Of a DNA stretch of 64,000 nt, positions 35,560 through 47,525 are shown piece by piece. A program made the position numbers and the translations under genes. The notes beneath the pieces are model-generated. The model was not told the DNA's origin. It saw nothing but the letters and a program-made list of their open reading frames with translations, and did no database searches. The stretch is from Chimonanthus salicifolius (lineage: Eukaryota > Streptophyta > Magnoliopsida > Laurales > Calycanthaceae), in NCBI GenBank assembly GCA_013350335.1, contig CM023539.1, positions 13,330,302 to 13,394,301 on the forward strand, written 5' to 3'. Within the stretch, counting starts at the first letter, position 1; each line of letters begins with the position of its first letter.

Positions 35560-35782
35560 GGTTGTGTTTGGATGAAGGGGGTGTAAGGGTAACGGGGGGT
35601 TACCCCTCATTATCTTTGTTTGGTAATCAAAGGGTAAAAATAAAAATTCAAACTTTTACCTCTCCTTTCTCACTTTTGAAAATCCTTTCCTTTCAAGAGA
35701 TTTTCGTATTACCTGGGGTAACTCCGATTAATAGTAACCCCAAATAACCCCTACAAAATTTACCCCTCATCCAAATATAGCC
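35560..35782. mobile_element. Tourist-like MITE, 223 bp
   Basis: The left end GGTTGTGTTTGGATGA and the complement of the right end GGCTATATTTGGATGA are inverted. TAA flanks both sides (35557-35559 and 35783-35785), the 3-bp duplication expected for PIF/Harbinger (Tourist) MITEs. No coding. Confidence 0.75.
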
Positions 35783-36918
35783 TAAAGTTCTAAATCAATT
35801 AACTATATAGAATTAGAATATGTTGTGGTTCTAAATTTATTGTTTTCTATTGGACGTGTAGAGGTTCAATGATTGTTTTTAGATACATAAAGGTCTAAAG
35901 AAGATTTAGGAAATGTACAAGGATTTTCTTTTTTCTTTTTTTTTTCAACGGCCACGTTACGGCCTAAGTTTTGTAGAACAAACGATGTTTCTAAAGATTC
36001 GATTTTTAAGTATTCAAGAGTTTCTATAGATATACAAGTGTCAATATTCATCATTATCAGAATAATTTATTTCATTATGTATGTTAACACTCATGATAAC
36101 AAAAAAATTAAACAATTATCTAAATGTATAAGACTTAAAAACATAATCTACTAATTGCTACAATATATTTTTCATTTACGCTACAAGTTCTTGTCAATTT
36201 TTGTTGACAAAAAAGGGTCATTGCAGGATCAAACCCTTGTGACATCTTCATCCATTGAGGAAGTTTGCATGAGACTCTTTCTTTTCATTTTATCTTTGAA
36301 TAATGAAATATACTAAAAAAATTGAAACATGAATTTAAGAAAAAAAAAGATAATGGTCATCACGTGTGTTTGAATCTGTAACTCCTTATTTGGACTAAAG
36401 CTTATTTCATGCACCTCCTTAAAATCATCCTTTTCTTCACATAATGTCTGCTGCGAAGGCACAAGTACACCTTCTGTCAGATATCTCCCTCATAACTTGG
36501 CATCCTTTTATATGAAGTGCATGAAACGGGTAATATAAAGTCTTGGGATCAAATCCTATTCAATACAAAAAGGGTTACTCTCTATTATTCTATATTTAGT
36601 GTCTGCAGATTGAGAGGTTTACACATACCTTAAAGATTAATCAGGTGAGATACTTGAATACCTTGATCTTCTTAGGAAAAAAAAAAAAACAAATAAAGAT
36701 TTTATCTATTGCCATTAGTTCGGTCTTGGAGGACTAGATAGGCAGATTTGACCCAAATGCCATAGAGAAAAATGGGATTTTCTTGCAATTGTTTTAGAGA
36801 TGGATAAGAATATAAGATGATCGAATCTAGAATTGTTGGAAAGGGCAACAAGAACATTGCCTTGTCAACTAGGTTTTTGCACATGTTTTGTATGTTAGGG
36901 CAATTGGCTTAGAATATA
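35783..36918. other. Spacer, nothing recognised
   Basis: AT-rich, with short mononucleotide runs. No gene, paired repeat or RNA gene is supported. Confidence 0.5.
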
Positions 36919-37109
36919 CTCTCTCCGTCCCATTTTAATTATCTCATTTTAAATATTTGTGTTTTTTATGGAACTCTCTATACTAGGCTACCACTCTATG
37001 TGATATCATCTATGTTCATGATACTTTATACTACTCTAATATAAATAAGATAATTATTTTGGGACAATTTTAAAATCCATATAGGACAAATAATTTGGGA
37101 CAGAGGAAA
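36919..37109. mobile_element. Stowaway-like MITE, 191 bp
   Basis: The left end CTCTCTCCGTCCCA and the complement of the right end TTTCCTCTGTCCCA match the classic Stowaway CTCCCTCCGTCCC terminus with substitutions. TA dinucleotides flank both ends (36917-36918, 37110-37111), as in Tc1/mariner-derived MITEs. The interior is AT-rich and non-coding. Confidence 0.85.
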
Positions 37110-37187
37110 TAATTAAGAAGATTTGAGAGCTAATGTGGAGACCTTGGATGGATTACTCACAAGTCCATTTCGACCCATTCCTAACCA

Positions 37188-37372
37188 AGTTAATGAATCA
37201 AGTAGCCTAGCTTTGAAGTTTAAGTTGATTTTTGAGTTTCAATTTTCATTCCACTTCAAAGGACCACTTTCTATAAAGTTACTCAATGTGTGTGGATAGG
37301 GAGACTTGCACATGCTCCGAAAATTAGTCAGGTTCTCTAAGAAGTTTAAACACTTTGATCATAAAAAAACAG
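37188..37372 (+). mobile_element. SINE copy A
   Basis: Matches the family defined by copy B: 'gagtttcaattttcattcca', 'aatgtgtgtggatagg', 'cttgcacatgctccg', 'aaattagtcagg', 'gctctaaga' type 3' part, then 'gatcataaaaaaac'. More diverged than B; no target duplication identified. Confidence 0.6.
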
Positions 37373-38134
37373 AAAGTTGTTCTTTGGGTTTTGGTATATT
37401 AAGTTCCTCTATAATCCAACCTTCAAGTGATCCATTTACATCAATAACTTTGGTCCGCTCTTGAAATTATTCTTTCTAAATGGAACGAGTCTAATTAAAG
37501 AGGATAGAATAATATAACTAATAAAAAATTGGAATAGTTAAAGAGATTATCATCAACATCATCATTAGCACTTAAGGATGTAAGGAACAAAATTGGTATC
37601 TTCATATATAAAAAGCAAAAATTCCCCAATTTGTCTAGATTATCACTCTAAAGCACTTAAGAGAGATGTGAAGCAAACTTTGTTTTGTTGCGAGTTAAAC
37701 AAAGATACAGTAAAATTTGTACCTGTTGTCATTCTATAACATTGAGAATGTGGTCCTATCTTAGTTAGGATTGACTTAGATTACAAGGCTAAAGCCTAAA
37801 ACCACTGAACAAGTTTAAAAACTTCATGTAAGTTCTATCTTAGTGGGTCCATAAAATTTTCTTTGACAAGGCAGAAGTACTATAAAAATGGGTTGCCAAT
37901 TGATGAATAACCACCAAAGCTTTACAGAAACATTTACAAACAATCTCAAAGAATTATTGAATGGATATTTTCAATTCAGAAATACAATGTTAAACTAATA
38001 CATATAATAAATATTTCACCCTTCACATTAGAGAACGTTTATTGGCTATTCTTTCTTTACAATTGTAAGAAAGGATATTTACAATTATCTTTCAGTATAA
38101 TCTTGTCAAGGGTAAATGCTTAAGATGAGAACAA
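37373..38134. other. 3' flank of the pectin methylesterase gene
   Basis: No gene or mobile element recognised. The last few hundred bases would hold the pectin methylesterase 3' UTR (minus strand). Confidence 0.4.
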
Positions 38135-41100
38135 TTAGTAGGGTTGTAACCATTGCTCGCCTTCAATATAAGAAATATTGAGGAATGGAGAAGCTTGGGT
38201 TTCATTCAGTCTCTGAGCATAGGGCACTCTCATTGTTAGATTTGCTCCTCCACCAAAGCAGTTGTACTCGCCATAGAATATAGTCCTGATAATAAGGAAC
38301 CATCATTGTTATTAATTCTCTCAACTCTAAACTATGCTAATGACTAGGGGTGAAATTTGGGTCAGATTTTAACTCGACTCTTATGACTCGATCTTAGAAA
38401 TCAGTGGGTTTGGATTATGTATTTGTATATTTTGGATCGGATCGGGTTGGAAAAAAAAAACCCTCACAAAATTTAGGTTGAGTTGAGTTGAGATATTTAA
38501 AATCAAGCTGATCCGATTCGACGTAACGCGACACGACCTAAGTGCACCAAGTTATAAAATAGTAGCTATTAAGGCTGAAACTCAGGTCAGATTGGGTCAA
38601 GCCAACACTTGAGTTGAGTCAGATCATCAATTTGAGTCAAATCGGATTAAGTAATTCAGATCGGGTTCAGTAAGTTTTGACATGAGTTGGATTAGGTTTA
38701 TGACCAAACAAAAATTCAAAATTTAGGTCTCACTTGGACCATAATTTAGTCATAATTTTTATCGTCGATTTCAGAATGGTCGATCCTTGTCCAAGCTGAG
38801 TCTCTCCTCTCATTTTGTATTGTATCAAGATGGGTCAGCTTTCCGAGTCGAATTGAATCTAAATGAATTTTTGAGTTATGGAATTACCAAAACTATTTAA
38901 ATACGAGAGAGAATAATAAGAAGAAAAAGAGGGTGGTGAGTGTGGATTGGTACTGGTCTCTTTTTGGATCATTGAAGTCATTCCATCCCTCGGGGGATAT
39001 GATCTCAGTCATGGAAACATAAGCAAAGATAACTCGTGAGAAGGGTCTCCAAGCTCGACCCAACCATATCCTTCCAGTCCCTCCTATGCTGCAGTTCATA
39101 AACACAAAACCAGTGTTCTCATTAGCAGCAGATCTCCCATGTGCTGTCACTGCCCCAGTTATCAACTTTGACCCTGTTGGTACCGAATTGGCGATTGAGA
39201 TCAACTGACAGTTCTGAAGTCACAAATATAATAGTGTTGTTAGTATCATGGGCAACCTTTGTTTTCGGAAATAGGCAAAGAAAATCACTTTAAATTGCTT
39301 TCTCTCACTTTTTATTATCAACTATTGAGGATAACTTTGAAGTTTAAATAACATAGTTTATTTATATTTCTATCTTTCAATGTTACTCTATTCACCCATC
39401 AATTCGGGACAGTGCTTAGTAATCCAATTTATGCTCTAAATTCAAAGGAGTTGAAGTAATGGTCAGGAACCACTTTACGGAGCGGGAGTCCTGAGTTCAA
39501 TTTTCACTCCACTTCAAAGGGTCACTCCTTGTTGAATTACCCAGTGTGTATGGGTACAAGGTTTTATATGTCCTGAGAATTAGTTGGGTGCTCTAAAAAG
39601 CCTCGAGACCTTTGTCATCTAAAAAACCCAATTTATGCTCTAGCTGATAAATTTTATCTATAGAATGCAGAATGTTATAAAAATGAGAGATATACTATTT
39701 TGACACGATATTATTTTAATTAGGTAAATAAGGAATTGAACTATCATGAGATAGGGTGGTTAGTGGAATCTACTACGCTTAATGTTGGAGTGTCCTGCGA
39801 CTAAAAAATAAATTTAAAGTCATTGCTGATCATATGGTCAATATACAATGAACTATCATGGATTGAACTTGGATCACCTGGTACAAGGACCTTGCATTGC
39901 CAAAGATGAAATCAATAGAGCCCTGGATGAAGCATTCTCTGAAGTAATGCCGACCTCTATCATCATGAAGTGTATCTTGTGCTCCAAAGAATCCACAGCC
40001 CCAGAAAGCAGCTTGATCTCCGGCAATTCTCATGGCCACTGCCTGACCTCCGATATCGCCTGGGTTTGCAATCGGAGCTACATTCTGTTACAACTAAAAT
40101 ATTGGTAAATATTTTCGACATAACCTATACAATGTGAAGAAAATTATGTTAAAATTCTTAAAAGATGGTCATTGAGAGGAGAGTGTCTCAAGTGTTATAT
40201 AGTCATTGGGTTTTCAGTCTAGGCAACGTGGGACTATTGTCAACTTCACACCCTCCCTCAGGTGCAACTGAGATGCTCACCCTCCCTTACTTGCAGCTGC
40301 TACACGTGTATCCATACATTCTTGAAATAAAACTCACTCTAAAAAACTAGCCATTGAGAGTAGAATACCTCAAGTATTATATAGAGTTGTTGGGTATTTA
40401 GTCTAGACGATGTGGGACTATTGTCAACTTCACACTGAAATATCTCATGAACTGATTTTTAAATATCGGGCAATGGTCCAAAAACCCAAAGTTATTGAAA
40501 TTATATAAGTTTAATATGTGCTTCAGCTTTGAAACATGCTAGAAAACCTAACAAAAATCTTTTATAATTTTTATTTTACTTGAATTTTGGTTAAAAAGGA
40601 GCATCATCATTATTAACACAGTATTTTGCAAGAGAAAAATTAAGGAAAAAAAAAAAAGACTTTGATTACTCTCATCTTACCATGAAGCTGACATTCTTAG
40701 CCACGAAGTTGGAAGAGAAAACTTGGATTGTGGCACAGAAGAATGTTCCATGAGAAGAGTTGGCAGTGTCGTTCCACACAATTGATGTGGACTCCATCCC
40801 TTGCCCTTGAAGTGTTATATTGGGTTTTGTCCTTGGAATGATAACCTTCTCACTAATTTAAAGAACATTAATCAATAATCAAGTGGGAGCTTTTATCCAA
40901 TGTTAATATAAATAAAAGGAAAAAATATGGGTTTAAGCCTCCATAAAGAGAAACTCAATAGTTTTCTAGGATAGGGCCAATTTATACTTTTCTTTCAAGC
41001 GAAGGAAATTAGAAATTATTAAATGGACAATTTGCATAGGTTTCTATGTTTTATTTTAATTGTAAATATATCTTTAGGTATTCAATAATTGTAATTCATT

Positions 41101-42933
41101 TTTAACATTTTCAAGTCATTTACAATTAAGTTCTTGTTGTGTCAATACATAACTAATATTTAGGAATAATGAAAATTTGATTTACTATAGGGCCACTTTT
41201 GCTAATACTACGAGAATGAGTTGGATGTCTAGATAGCCACACGAATAAGAATTAATTTAGCTTTATCTTTATTTAATCATATTATTTTTTGATTATTTTA
41301 TAAAAATAAAGTTTTTATACCATTAATATTTATGATTCTTTTGACAAGACTATGAAGACAAAATAAAGGCAAAACTTTATCCATCGCCTATCCACATTTT
41401 CTTCAACATGTCTCTTACATTTTCATATATTGGCATTGGCCAAAGTGAACTTAATAGAAGTCATTGATTTATCTACTAAAACACCAGTCATACAATAGCA
41501 TTATAAGAACTTAATTGCAAACAATCACTAAATGTGAAGAACAAATTGCAATAACCAAAATTACAAGGATCTTTCTATAATTAGTCGAACAATATAGGAA
41601 TTTAATTATAAAATACCCTTCTTAAATTTAGCTTTCCAAAGAGCTAAGTATCATTATCATGAGTGTTACTCTTCCATTTATTTAGAGTTGAAATTCATAA
41701 TCGACATAGAATATTGATTTTTATAAGTTAGACTGCCTATTTCATAGCTACATGACTCAAACCTATAGTCTATTATTTAATAATAAATACTTAGTTGTGT
41801 TATACACTCTTTCTAAATATGAGTTTTAATACCAAATGGGACAACATATATGTTTAAATTTCTAGGAGGGCTTTTCTATATAATTTTGGTCAAGCCATTC
41901 CCCATTTTGGTGGGCCTTTTTCCAGCTTAAGTAAACTAAGCATTCATGTCTAAAATTTAAATGGAAAACACCACTAAAGCTTTTTTCAGCGAGACTCTTT
42001 AATGAGATATGCTACTAAATGTATCTTGGAGCTACATAATTGAGTGTGATATAAGGAGAAAAGTATATTGTGTATAAAGTTTCACATCTATCTGATCGTC
42101 CAATCTCTTGATTTTAAACGTTTAAAAATCAATGGTCTATACTCATCAAAATTTTAAAGCCAAGATTATATAATTTGAAATAACAATTGATAATGAAACT
42201 TTATTTACTTCATATTCAATGTAGTAACCTATCAAATAAATCCAATTATATAAGATTCATTAGTCCATGTGCCCACATATCTTGTTAGAGCATCCCACTT
42301 GGTGTGTCTCGCTAGCGTAACTCAATTTAAATCGAGCCGAATGGTACCAAAGTTAGAATGTTGGGCGAGGCCTATCTAGTTGGGCTTTTAAAGAACACAA
42401 GCAAAGGTTAGTGCATTTTACTTCCAGAATAGAAGATTAGAGCAATACAACCACAGGCCCAAAATCTCAGCCCAAAATAAGCTGGGTCCAACCCATAGCC
42501 ACCTCAAATAACAAGTAAATTATGGTAAAATGCCGGCTTACTAGTAAATGCCTGAAGTGATCCATATAATGGTCCTCTTCTGACTAGCAGCTCCAACTGC
42601 ATCGATGGCTGATTGCACCGTCGTAAAATTACAGCACCCATTTTGATTGACACAAAGATTGGTGGTTGTGTTAGTGTCTGGAGGAGGAAAATAGGGAGGA
42701 AAGTCGTCGCAGATCGACTCCGAATTCTGACCTTTCGGGTGGTTGTCGTAGTGGTTATGATGTCCAAAATAGTTGAATATGGTTAACATTGACATGATAG
42801 TGGATGAAGAACTAGTGAATGGTAGATTGATGAAGTCATTGGGGAATGATGTGTTGGGGAGTAGAAGATGTGTAGATAGTAGAGCTGCAAGAATGGCAGA
42901 CAGAAGTGTAAGAGAGAATCCTTTGGAAACCAT
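38135..42933 (-). CDS. Pectin methylesterase (pectinesterase), PME8/PME15-like
   Basis: Removes methyl esters from cell-wall homogalacturonan. Five minus-strand exons with GT/AG borders and compatible phases: 42933-42542, 40852-40681, 40084-39878, 39213-38954, 38285-38135 (TAA at 38137-38135). They give 393 residues (400 if the in-frame ATG at 42954 is used). Residues 1-30 form a signal or anchor segment and no PMEI pro-domain is present. The catalytic domain starts at '[15 protein letters not shown]'. The family's catalytic set is present: Q202 (GQAVAM), Q224-D225 (GAQDTL), D246 (SIDFIFG), and R310 and W312 (GRAWRP). The protein ends 'GEQWLQPY'. No stops or shifts were seen, so it looks intact. 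Introns carry SINE B and TRIM E. Subfamily assignment is from recalled motifs of Arabidopsis PME8/PME15. Confidence 0.93.
38344..38880. repeat. Degenerate 'gactcgat/gggtcgg'-rich repeat in PME intron 4
   Basis: Begins 'taggggtgaaatttgggtca' and is full of short direct and inverted 'gactcg', 'cgggtt' and 'gagttgag' phrases typical of hAT-derived non-autonomous elements in plants. The right terminus was not identified. Confidence 0.3.
39439..39627 (+). mobile_element. SINE copy B with 15-bp target duplication
   Basis: The 189-bp body is flanked by perfect CCAATTTATGCTCTA copies (39424-39438, 39628-39642). The 5' part has tRNA-like promoter elements ('gtaatggtcaggaacc' as an A-box-like stretch and 'gagttcaattttc' as a B-box-like stretch). 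The 3' end is a short A-rich tail 'catctaaaaaa'. It is non-coding and sits in intron 3 of the pectin methylesterase gene in antisense orientation. A SINE is the best fit; the tRNA of origin is not identified. Confidence 0.85.
40160..40435 (-). mobile_element. TRIM element E (relative of D) in PME intron 2
   Basis: Two direct repeats, about 40165-40245 and 40350-40435, share 'ccattgagag', 'cctcaag', 'ttatatag', 'ttgggt', 'tagtctag' and 'gtgggactattgtcaactt'. The phrase 'ctcactctaaaaaactag' ties it to TRIM D. The primer site is not recognisable and the ends are approximate. Confidence 0.6.
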
Positions 42934-43384
42934 GTTTGCTGTTGGAGAGAGCACAAGCTGAGCAAGGAAAGAAGAGGGATTAAATTCAAATTAGTAATTG
43001 AGATGCACTTAAAGCACAAGGCTGAATTGCATGTCTTGCAAATCACCCTTTCTCCAATCTTTGATAGGTTTTGTCAACCTACCAATCTTAACATGGGAGT
43101 TGCTTCAAGTAGGAAAGGCCATCTTAATCAGTCAAATGCCCCTCTTTACATTTCCTATGTTTAAAACCTGAAATAACTTTCACATAAGTCCAGCCATTTC
43201 CATGTGATCATGATAACCCTTTTTCAAAGATTAGTACCAAGAGAACAATTTTGCCTAGTAATCCCATCTTCTTCAAGGAATTAATGTCATCTTCACTTTC
43301 AATTTTATTTTAGATGATGATTGTGATGGAAATCTCATGATGGCGTATTTAAGAAGCTGAAACTAAATTCAAAACTCAGTCAAG

Positions 43385-43556
43385 TCTAATAATTTGAGCA
43401 ACCTCTCAGGAAGCGGGAGTTCTAAGTTCGATTTCTACTCTACTCCAAAGGACCATATCCCATAGAGTTATCCTGGTGTGTATGGATAGAGAAGCTTGCA
43501 CATGGCCCGACCGTTAACCGGGTGCTCTAAAAGACTTGGACACCTTATTGTAAAAA
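43385..43556 (+). mobile_element. SINE copy C
   Basis: Same family as B: 'gaagcgggagttctaagttc', 'ctctactccaaagga', 'ggtgtgtatggata', 'cttgcacatggcccga', 'cgggtgctctaaaagact' and a tail 'attgtaaaaaac'. The B-box-like 'aagttcgatttc' is closer to the tRNA consensus than in B. Confidence 0.65.
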
Positions 43557-43760
43557 ACAAAAAGGGTGTTGGTATGAGGGTTCCAGATACTCTCTCATGC
43601 AAGATAACATGACTAAGTCTTTCATTGGGCATTCTGTCTTCACCACCAATCTGATCTCAATGTCCTCCAATCTCTTCTTAAAGGTCACATTGTCTTTCAT
43701 CCTCAACACCCATGACTTCCAGTCGAAGTCGTCCATTTTCTCAAGTAGCTCTATTTGTCA
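43545..43760 (-). pseudogene. Possible gene fragment of unknown family
   Basis: An open minus-strand frame reads 'QIELLEKMDDFDWKSWV' and then 'DNVTFKKRLEDIEIR', which has the composition of a real amphipathic coding segment, unlike neighbouring AT-rich frames. There is a stop shortly upstream and it runs into SINE C. I do not recognise the family. It could be an exon or a retro-copied fragment; no start or splice sites are supported. Confidence 0.25.
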
Positions 43761-44800
43761 GTGATGGTGCATCTGATGCAAAGCAATTTCATGAAAAAAA
43801 AAAAAAATCTAGGTAGAAGAATAGGCCCATCCAAAAGGTTTTTGTCTCAAGAATGCATAAATATGTGGCTTAAAGGGTACATATATATGATTCAGGCTCT
43901 TATTCACTCAATTTGAGCTTGAAGATATCCATTTATGACTCATATATAAGGTGCAAGAAAAGTGATGAGATTGAATTTTCATCTTCTTAGAAGATTTCTT
44001 CTCCACCTCTTTTCTAAATTAAAAAAAAAAAAAACACAAGATCAGAAGAAGATCTCTCTAAGCTTTGGAAGCCACTTCATTTCCCTTTTCTTTTTTCCTA
44101 TTTTGTTTTTAAGATAGGATACATGACACTTTAAAATTTATTAAAAAATTATGTAACTTTGAAAACTTATTTAATGTATCAAACAATATTGGATTTGAAT
44201 GAAGTTAGATTTAGGCCTCAGGTTAATTCTTTGTTTGTGAGAGCTATCTTTGATGTCACCAATTGAATTTTCTTTTTTCTCCATTGGAGTGAAAATTTGT
44301 TGGATGTGTATTTGATTTGAGTGTGCATTCGAGTATTTCACATCAAACCTTTGAATTTGAGAGCAAGTCTGAATTTGTCCTCAGATTTGGTATAGTGACG
44401 GGTCTAAAATTCATATCTTAAGTTGTCGATTAAGAATTCAATCTTTTAGAGACTTAGCTTCCATCAGCATTTGATACCCAATGGTATTGTTGTTCAATGG
44501 TGAATATTACCCCTCCATTGAAGTGATGTCATGTAAATAGTAGGGTTATTCTCAGACCTATCCTTTTGAGACAAGGTATCCAAGGATGGACCAAAATAGA
44601 CAACACCACCAAAAGGAAGTAGAAAGGATGTCATTCGCAAGAATGTAAAAATAATGAAAAGGAAGTAAGTAAAGAAAATTCAAAAAACTTGCAACAGAAG
44701 TAAAGATAGTAGAGGGATGTTTAAGTGAAAAATAAGGAAAGTGAAAATTTGTGTCAAAATGACAACATTCAATTTGGATGAGATGTTTTATGTTATTTTT
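43761..44800. other. Spacer, nothing recognised
   Basis: AT-rich, with no convincing frame or paired repeat. Confidence 0.45.
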
Positions 44801-45300
44801 TAATGACCCGACCCAAGGTTTTGCATTTTTTGAGGAAATTGGACTTCAAATTTGATAAAATTTCTTGTATGATTGGATAGCTTAGTCAAAGAGCTTTCCA
44901 ACGATTCTAAGTTTACCCAAATATGAGCTTTGTAGCTGAAGTTATGGCCCTTTCTGTAAAAAGGTGCAAAACTGGAATTTAAGCAATTGGTCCTACTGAT
45001 ACATCTGTCTGACCAGAGATCAGTTTGACCGATACTTCATAGGTGCAAAAACCAAAGGCCGCAAGTTTACAAAAACTTTACTAACTCTAAAGGTTCGACC
45101 GACAGTGTGCATCTATCCGACTGAAGGGGCCACCGAGAGTTTTTTCGAGCTTATCTTGCTTGTCCAATCAAATCCTTTCATTTCTTTATAAAGCCTTCGG
45201 CCCTAGGGTTTTGAAAAAGGGTTTTCTCTGTTCTTTTTGTTAGTGCCCCTGCTTGCCGAATCACCTATTTATCAATTCTGCGACTTAGGTAAAACATTGC
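44801..45300 (+). repeat. LTR-like remnant (U3/TATA type)
   Basis: Starts near 'taatgacccgaccc', a common start of plant gypsy LTRs, and contains 'tttctttataaagcc' (TATA-like) about 390 bp later, then 'ttttctctgttc'. No partner LTR or coding is present, so a solo or truncated LTR is inferred. Confidence 0.35.
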
Positions 45301-45500
45301 CTTAAAGGTTGACGCTTAAGAATCATGACTCAAGTGTTGGTTGAATCAAGTTCAAGATTGAAGATTCGATGGATCAACATGTGTATGGCAATCACGGAAG
45401 GTAATTAGTCATAGATGACTTTAGGATAGACCTCACACCTAAGGATGACCATGCCTAGGCTTAGATATCACATCTGGTTAATTAACAAAGCCTAGTTGAT

Positions 45501-47045
45501 TGTTTGACACCAAATCAGAGCCAATGAACTTAATGCTCAAACCATTAAATTTGTTGTTATGGCGACATATCGTGTCAGCGACCTATCGCAATGACAGAGG
45601 ACGATCAATCGTGGTATAGTGATACGTCGTCCTGGAAAACTAAGGTTCTGGTTGGAATGGTCAGTCAAACAACTCTAGTCTCAGGACGATACTATCATTG
45701 TCACGATCATCGCTGAGACAAGGCCGATCAATCGCACACACGATCAATAGGCTGGACTTAACCTTGTTCTGGTTTGAACAATGGCCAGTAAAAACAATCT
45801 GTTCTCAGGACGATACAATCATCAGGCAGCGACCCATCGTGAGGAACCTATCACGATCTATTGGACAGACGACCAATCGCTAGAGATAGGGCCGATACAT
45901 CGGCACCACGAACCCATCACCCTAGGAAATATTTGATGTTTATCTTGACGAGCACAGTCAAGACAAGATAGCCTTAGGCTGATACAATCGCCAACCCACG
46001 ATCCATCGCCTATGGATGTTCACAATCAATCGTGTGGCACGATCATTCATGCGTGAACGTTTTTGTGTCGTTATTATGCATTCAATCATGTGGCACGATC
46101 ATTCGTGAGTGATCGTTTTTGTGCATTTAATGCACAAAGTTCAGGTTGGTGGAAAGCAGTTTAAAACACAGACGATCGATCGCCAGTGCACAATCAATCT
46201 TGCGTTACTATGTTTCGAAAAAAAATTGTTTGCCTCTATAAATAGTTCACTATTTGGAGAGTTCAAATAGACCTTGGAAAGCATTTAAGAGCCTCATCCA
46301 CCAGTGTTAAACTCTCAAACACCAAAGGCAAATCAGTGGTTATTCTCTCTTGGCATTACATTTGCAAATCATTTAAGTATCCAATCTTTTATTGATTGAG
46401 ATTAAGAGAGAAGGAAAAACCATTTTCTAGGATTGACAATGGACCTCCAATTTCCTAGATACCCTCCCAAGGATTGTGATTGCTCTACACTTCGCGCATC
46501 TACGTCTACGAACCAGATCACAATGGGAGAAAGACATCGGAAGCACATCATCACATTTGAAAAGCTTCAAAGGCAAGTGCTTTCTACTTTGATTTTACTT
46601 TTAAAATCATCTTGTATAGTGGACTAGATCGTTGGATCGAACCACTCTAAAAAATAGAGGGATAAGGATTAGACCTGGAGAGATCGAACCTTTCAAAATC
46701 TAGGGATTGGGTGAAATTCTCAGTCAATTGAGTAAGTGGAAGTCTTATTCTATTTGTGAGGGTGTAATTCCCCACTTAGTGAATGTAGGGATAGTCCAAG
46801 ATTGGGTGAGTCTATCAATGGATGTAGGTTTGTTCAAACCAAACCACTATATATCGGGTGTTCATGGTGTTAGAGATAATTGTGTGGATTTTGTTATTTG
46901 AGCTATCTTATTCACACACACCTCACTTGATTAATATTGTTAATTCTACATTATTCATTGATATTAATCAAGCAAATTTGAAAAGCCACTAATTGGGAGA
47001 TTATCCTATTCACCCCCCTCTAGGGATAATCGGGTTCTAGCACAA
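45501..47045 (+). repeat. LTR-like block with 'cgatcaatcg' motif array
   Basis: Starts TGTTTGACACC and ends near 'ttctagcaca'. It contains many degenerate copies of 'cgatcaatcg' and 'cgacccatcg' between about 45555 and 46200, a TATA-like 'ctctataaatagttc' at about 46235, and near its end 'ttcacccccctctaggg', which resembles the 3' ends of Sire-type copia LTRs. No coding domains or partner. The edges are uncertain and no target duplication was seen. Confidence 0.4.
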
Positions 47046-47335
47046 GGGAACTTTCACTTTTCTTTCTTTCTCTCCTATTGTCGCTGGTTTCTCTCAGCGA
47101 TTGAAGCTCTCTCTTGCTTTTGTTCGGTTTTTCTACATAGTTGCCTCCCTCTCCTTCTATTGCCACCTGATTTGTTGTTTGGACTTCAGAGGACTCCAAG
47201 CTTTGTGATTTTGAGATAGGGAGTACGATACTATTTCGAAGTTTGATTTTGGTAATTTATGGAATTACCTTTGTTTGAATCGATATTTTCCTTGTGTTTC
47301 TTGAATGTTTTGATCATACTCTGACTATATGAATT

Positions 47336-47525
47336 TTTTTTAAGACCAAAGTGTCCAGACCTCTTAGAGCACCTGACTATTCCTTGGGGCAAGTACAAAC
47401 CTCCATATCCACACACACCAGGTAACACTATGGGAAGTGGCTCTTTTATGTTGAGAGTGACTGGAATCCAAGACTTCCCACATCTCAAATGGGTTCTTGA
47501 CTGTCAAACCAACTCTCACGGGTTT
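47336..47525 (-). mobile_element. SINE copy D
   Basis: Reverse-complement member of the same SINE family: on the minus strand 'aagtcttggattccagtcac', 'ggtgtgtgtggatatgg', 'cttgccccaaggaatagtca', 'ggtgctctaaga', 'cactttggtcttaaaaaaaa'. The 3' A-rich tail lies at 47336-47345. Confidence 0.6.

Noticed and set aside
40165..40350. 61-codon plus frame in PME intron 2
   Set aside because: It lies across a TRIM direct repeat and inside a well-defined intron.
46433..46627. 64-codon plus frame in the orphan LTR-like block
   Set aside because: No domain or conservation signal. Its position after a TATA-like box suggests LTR leader sequence.
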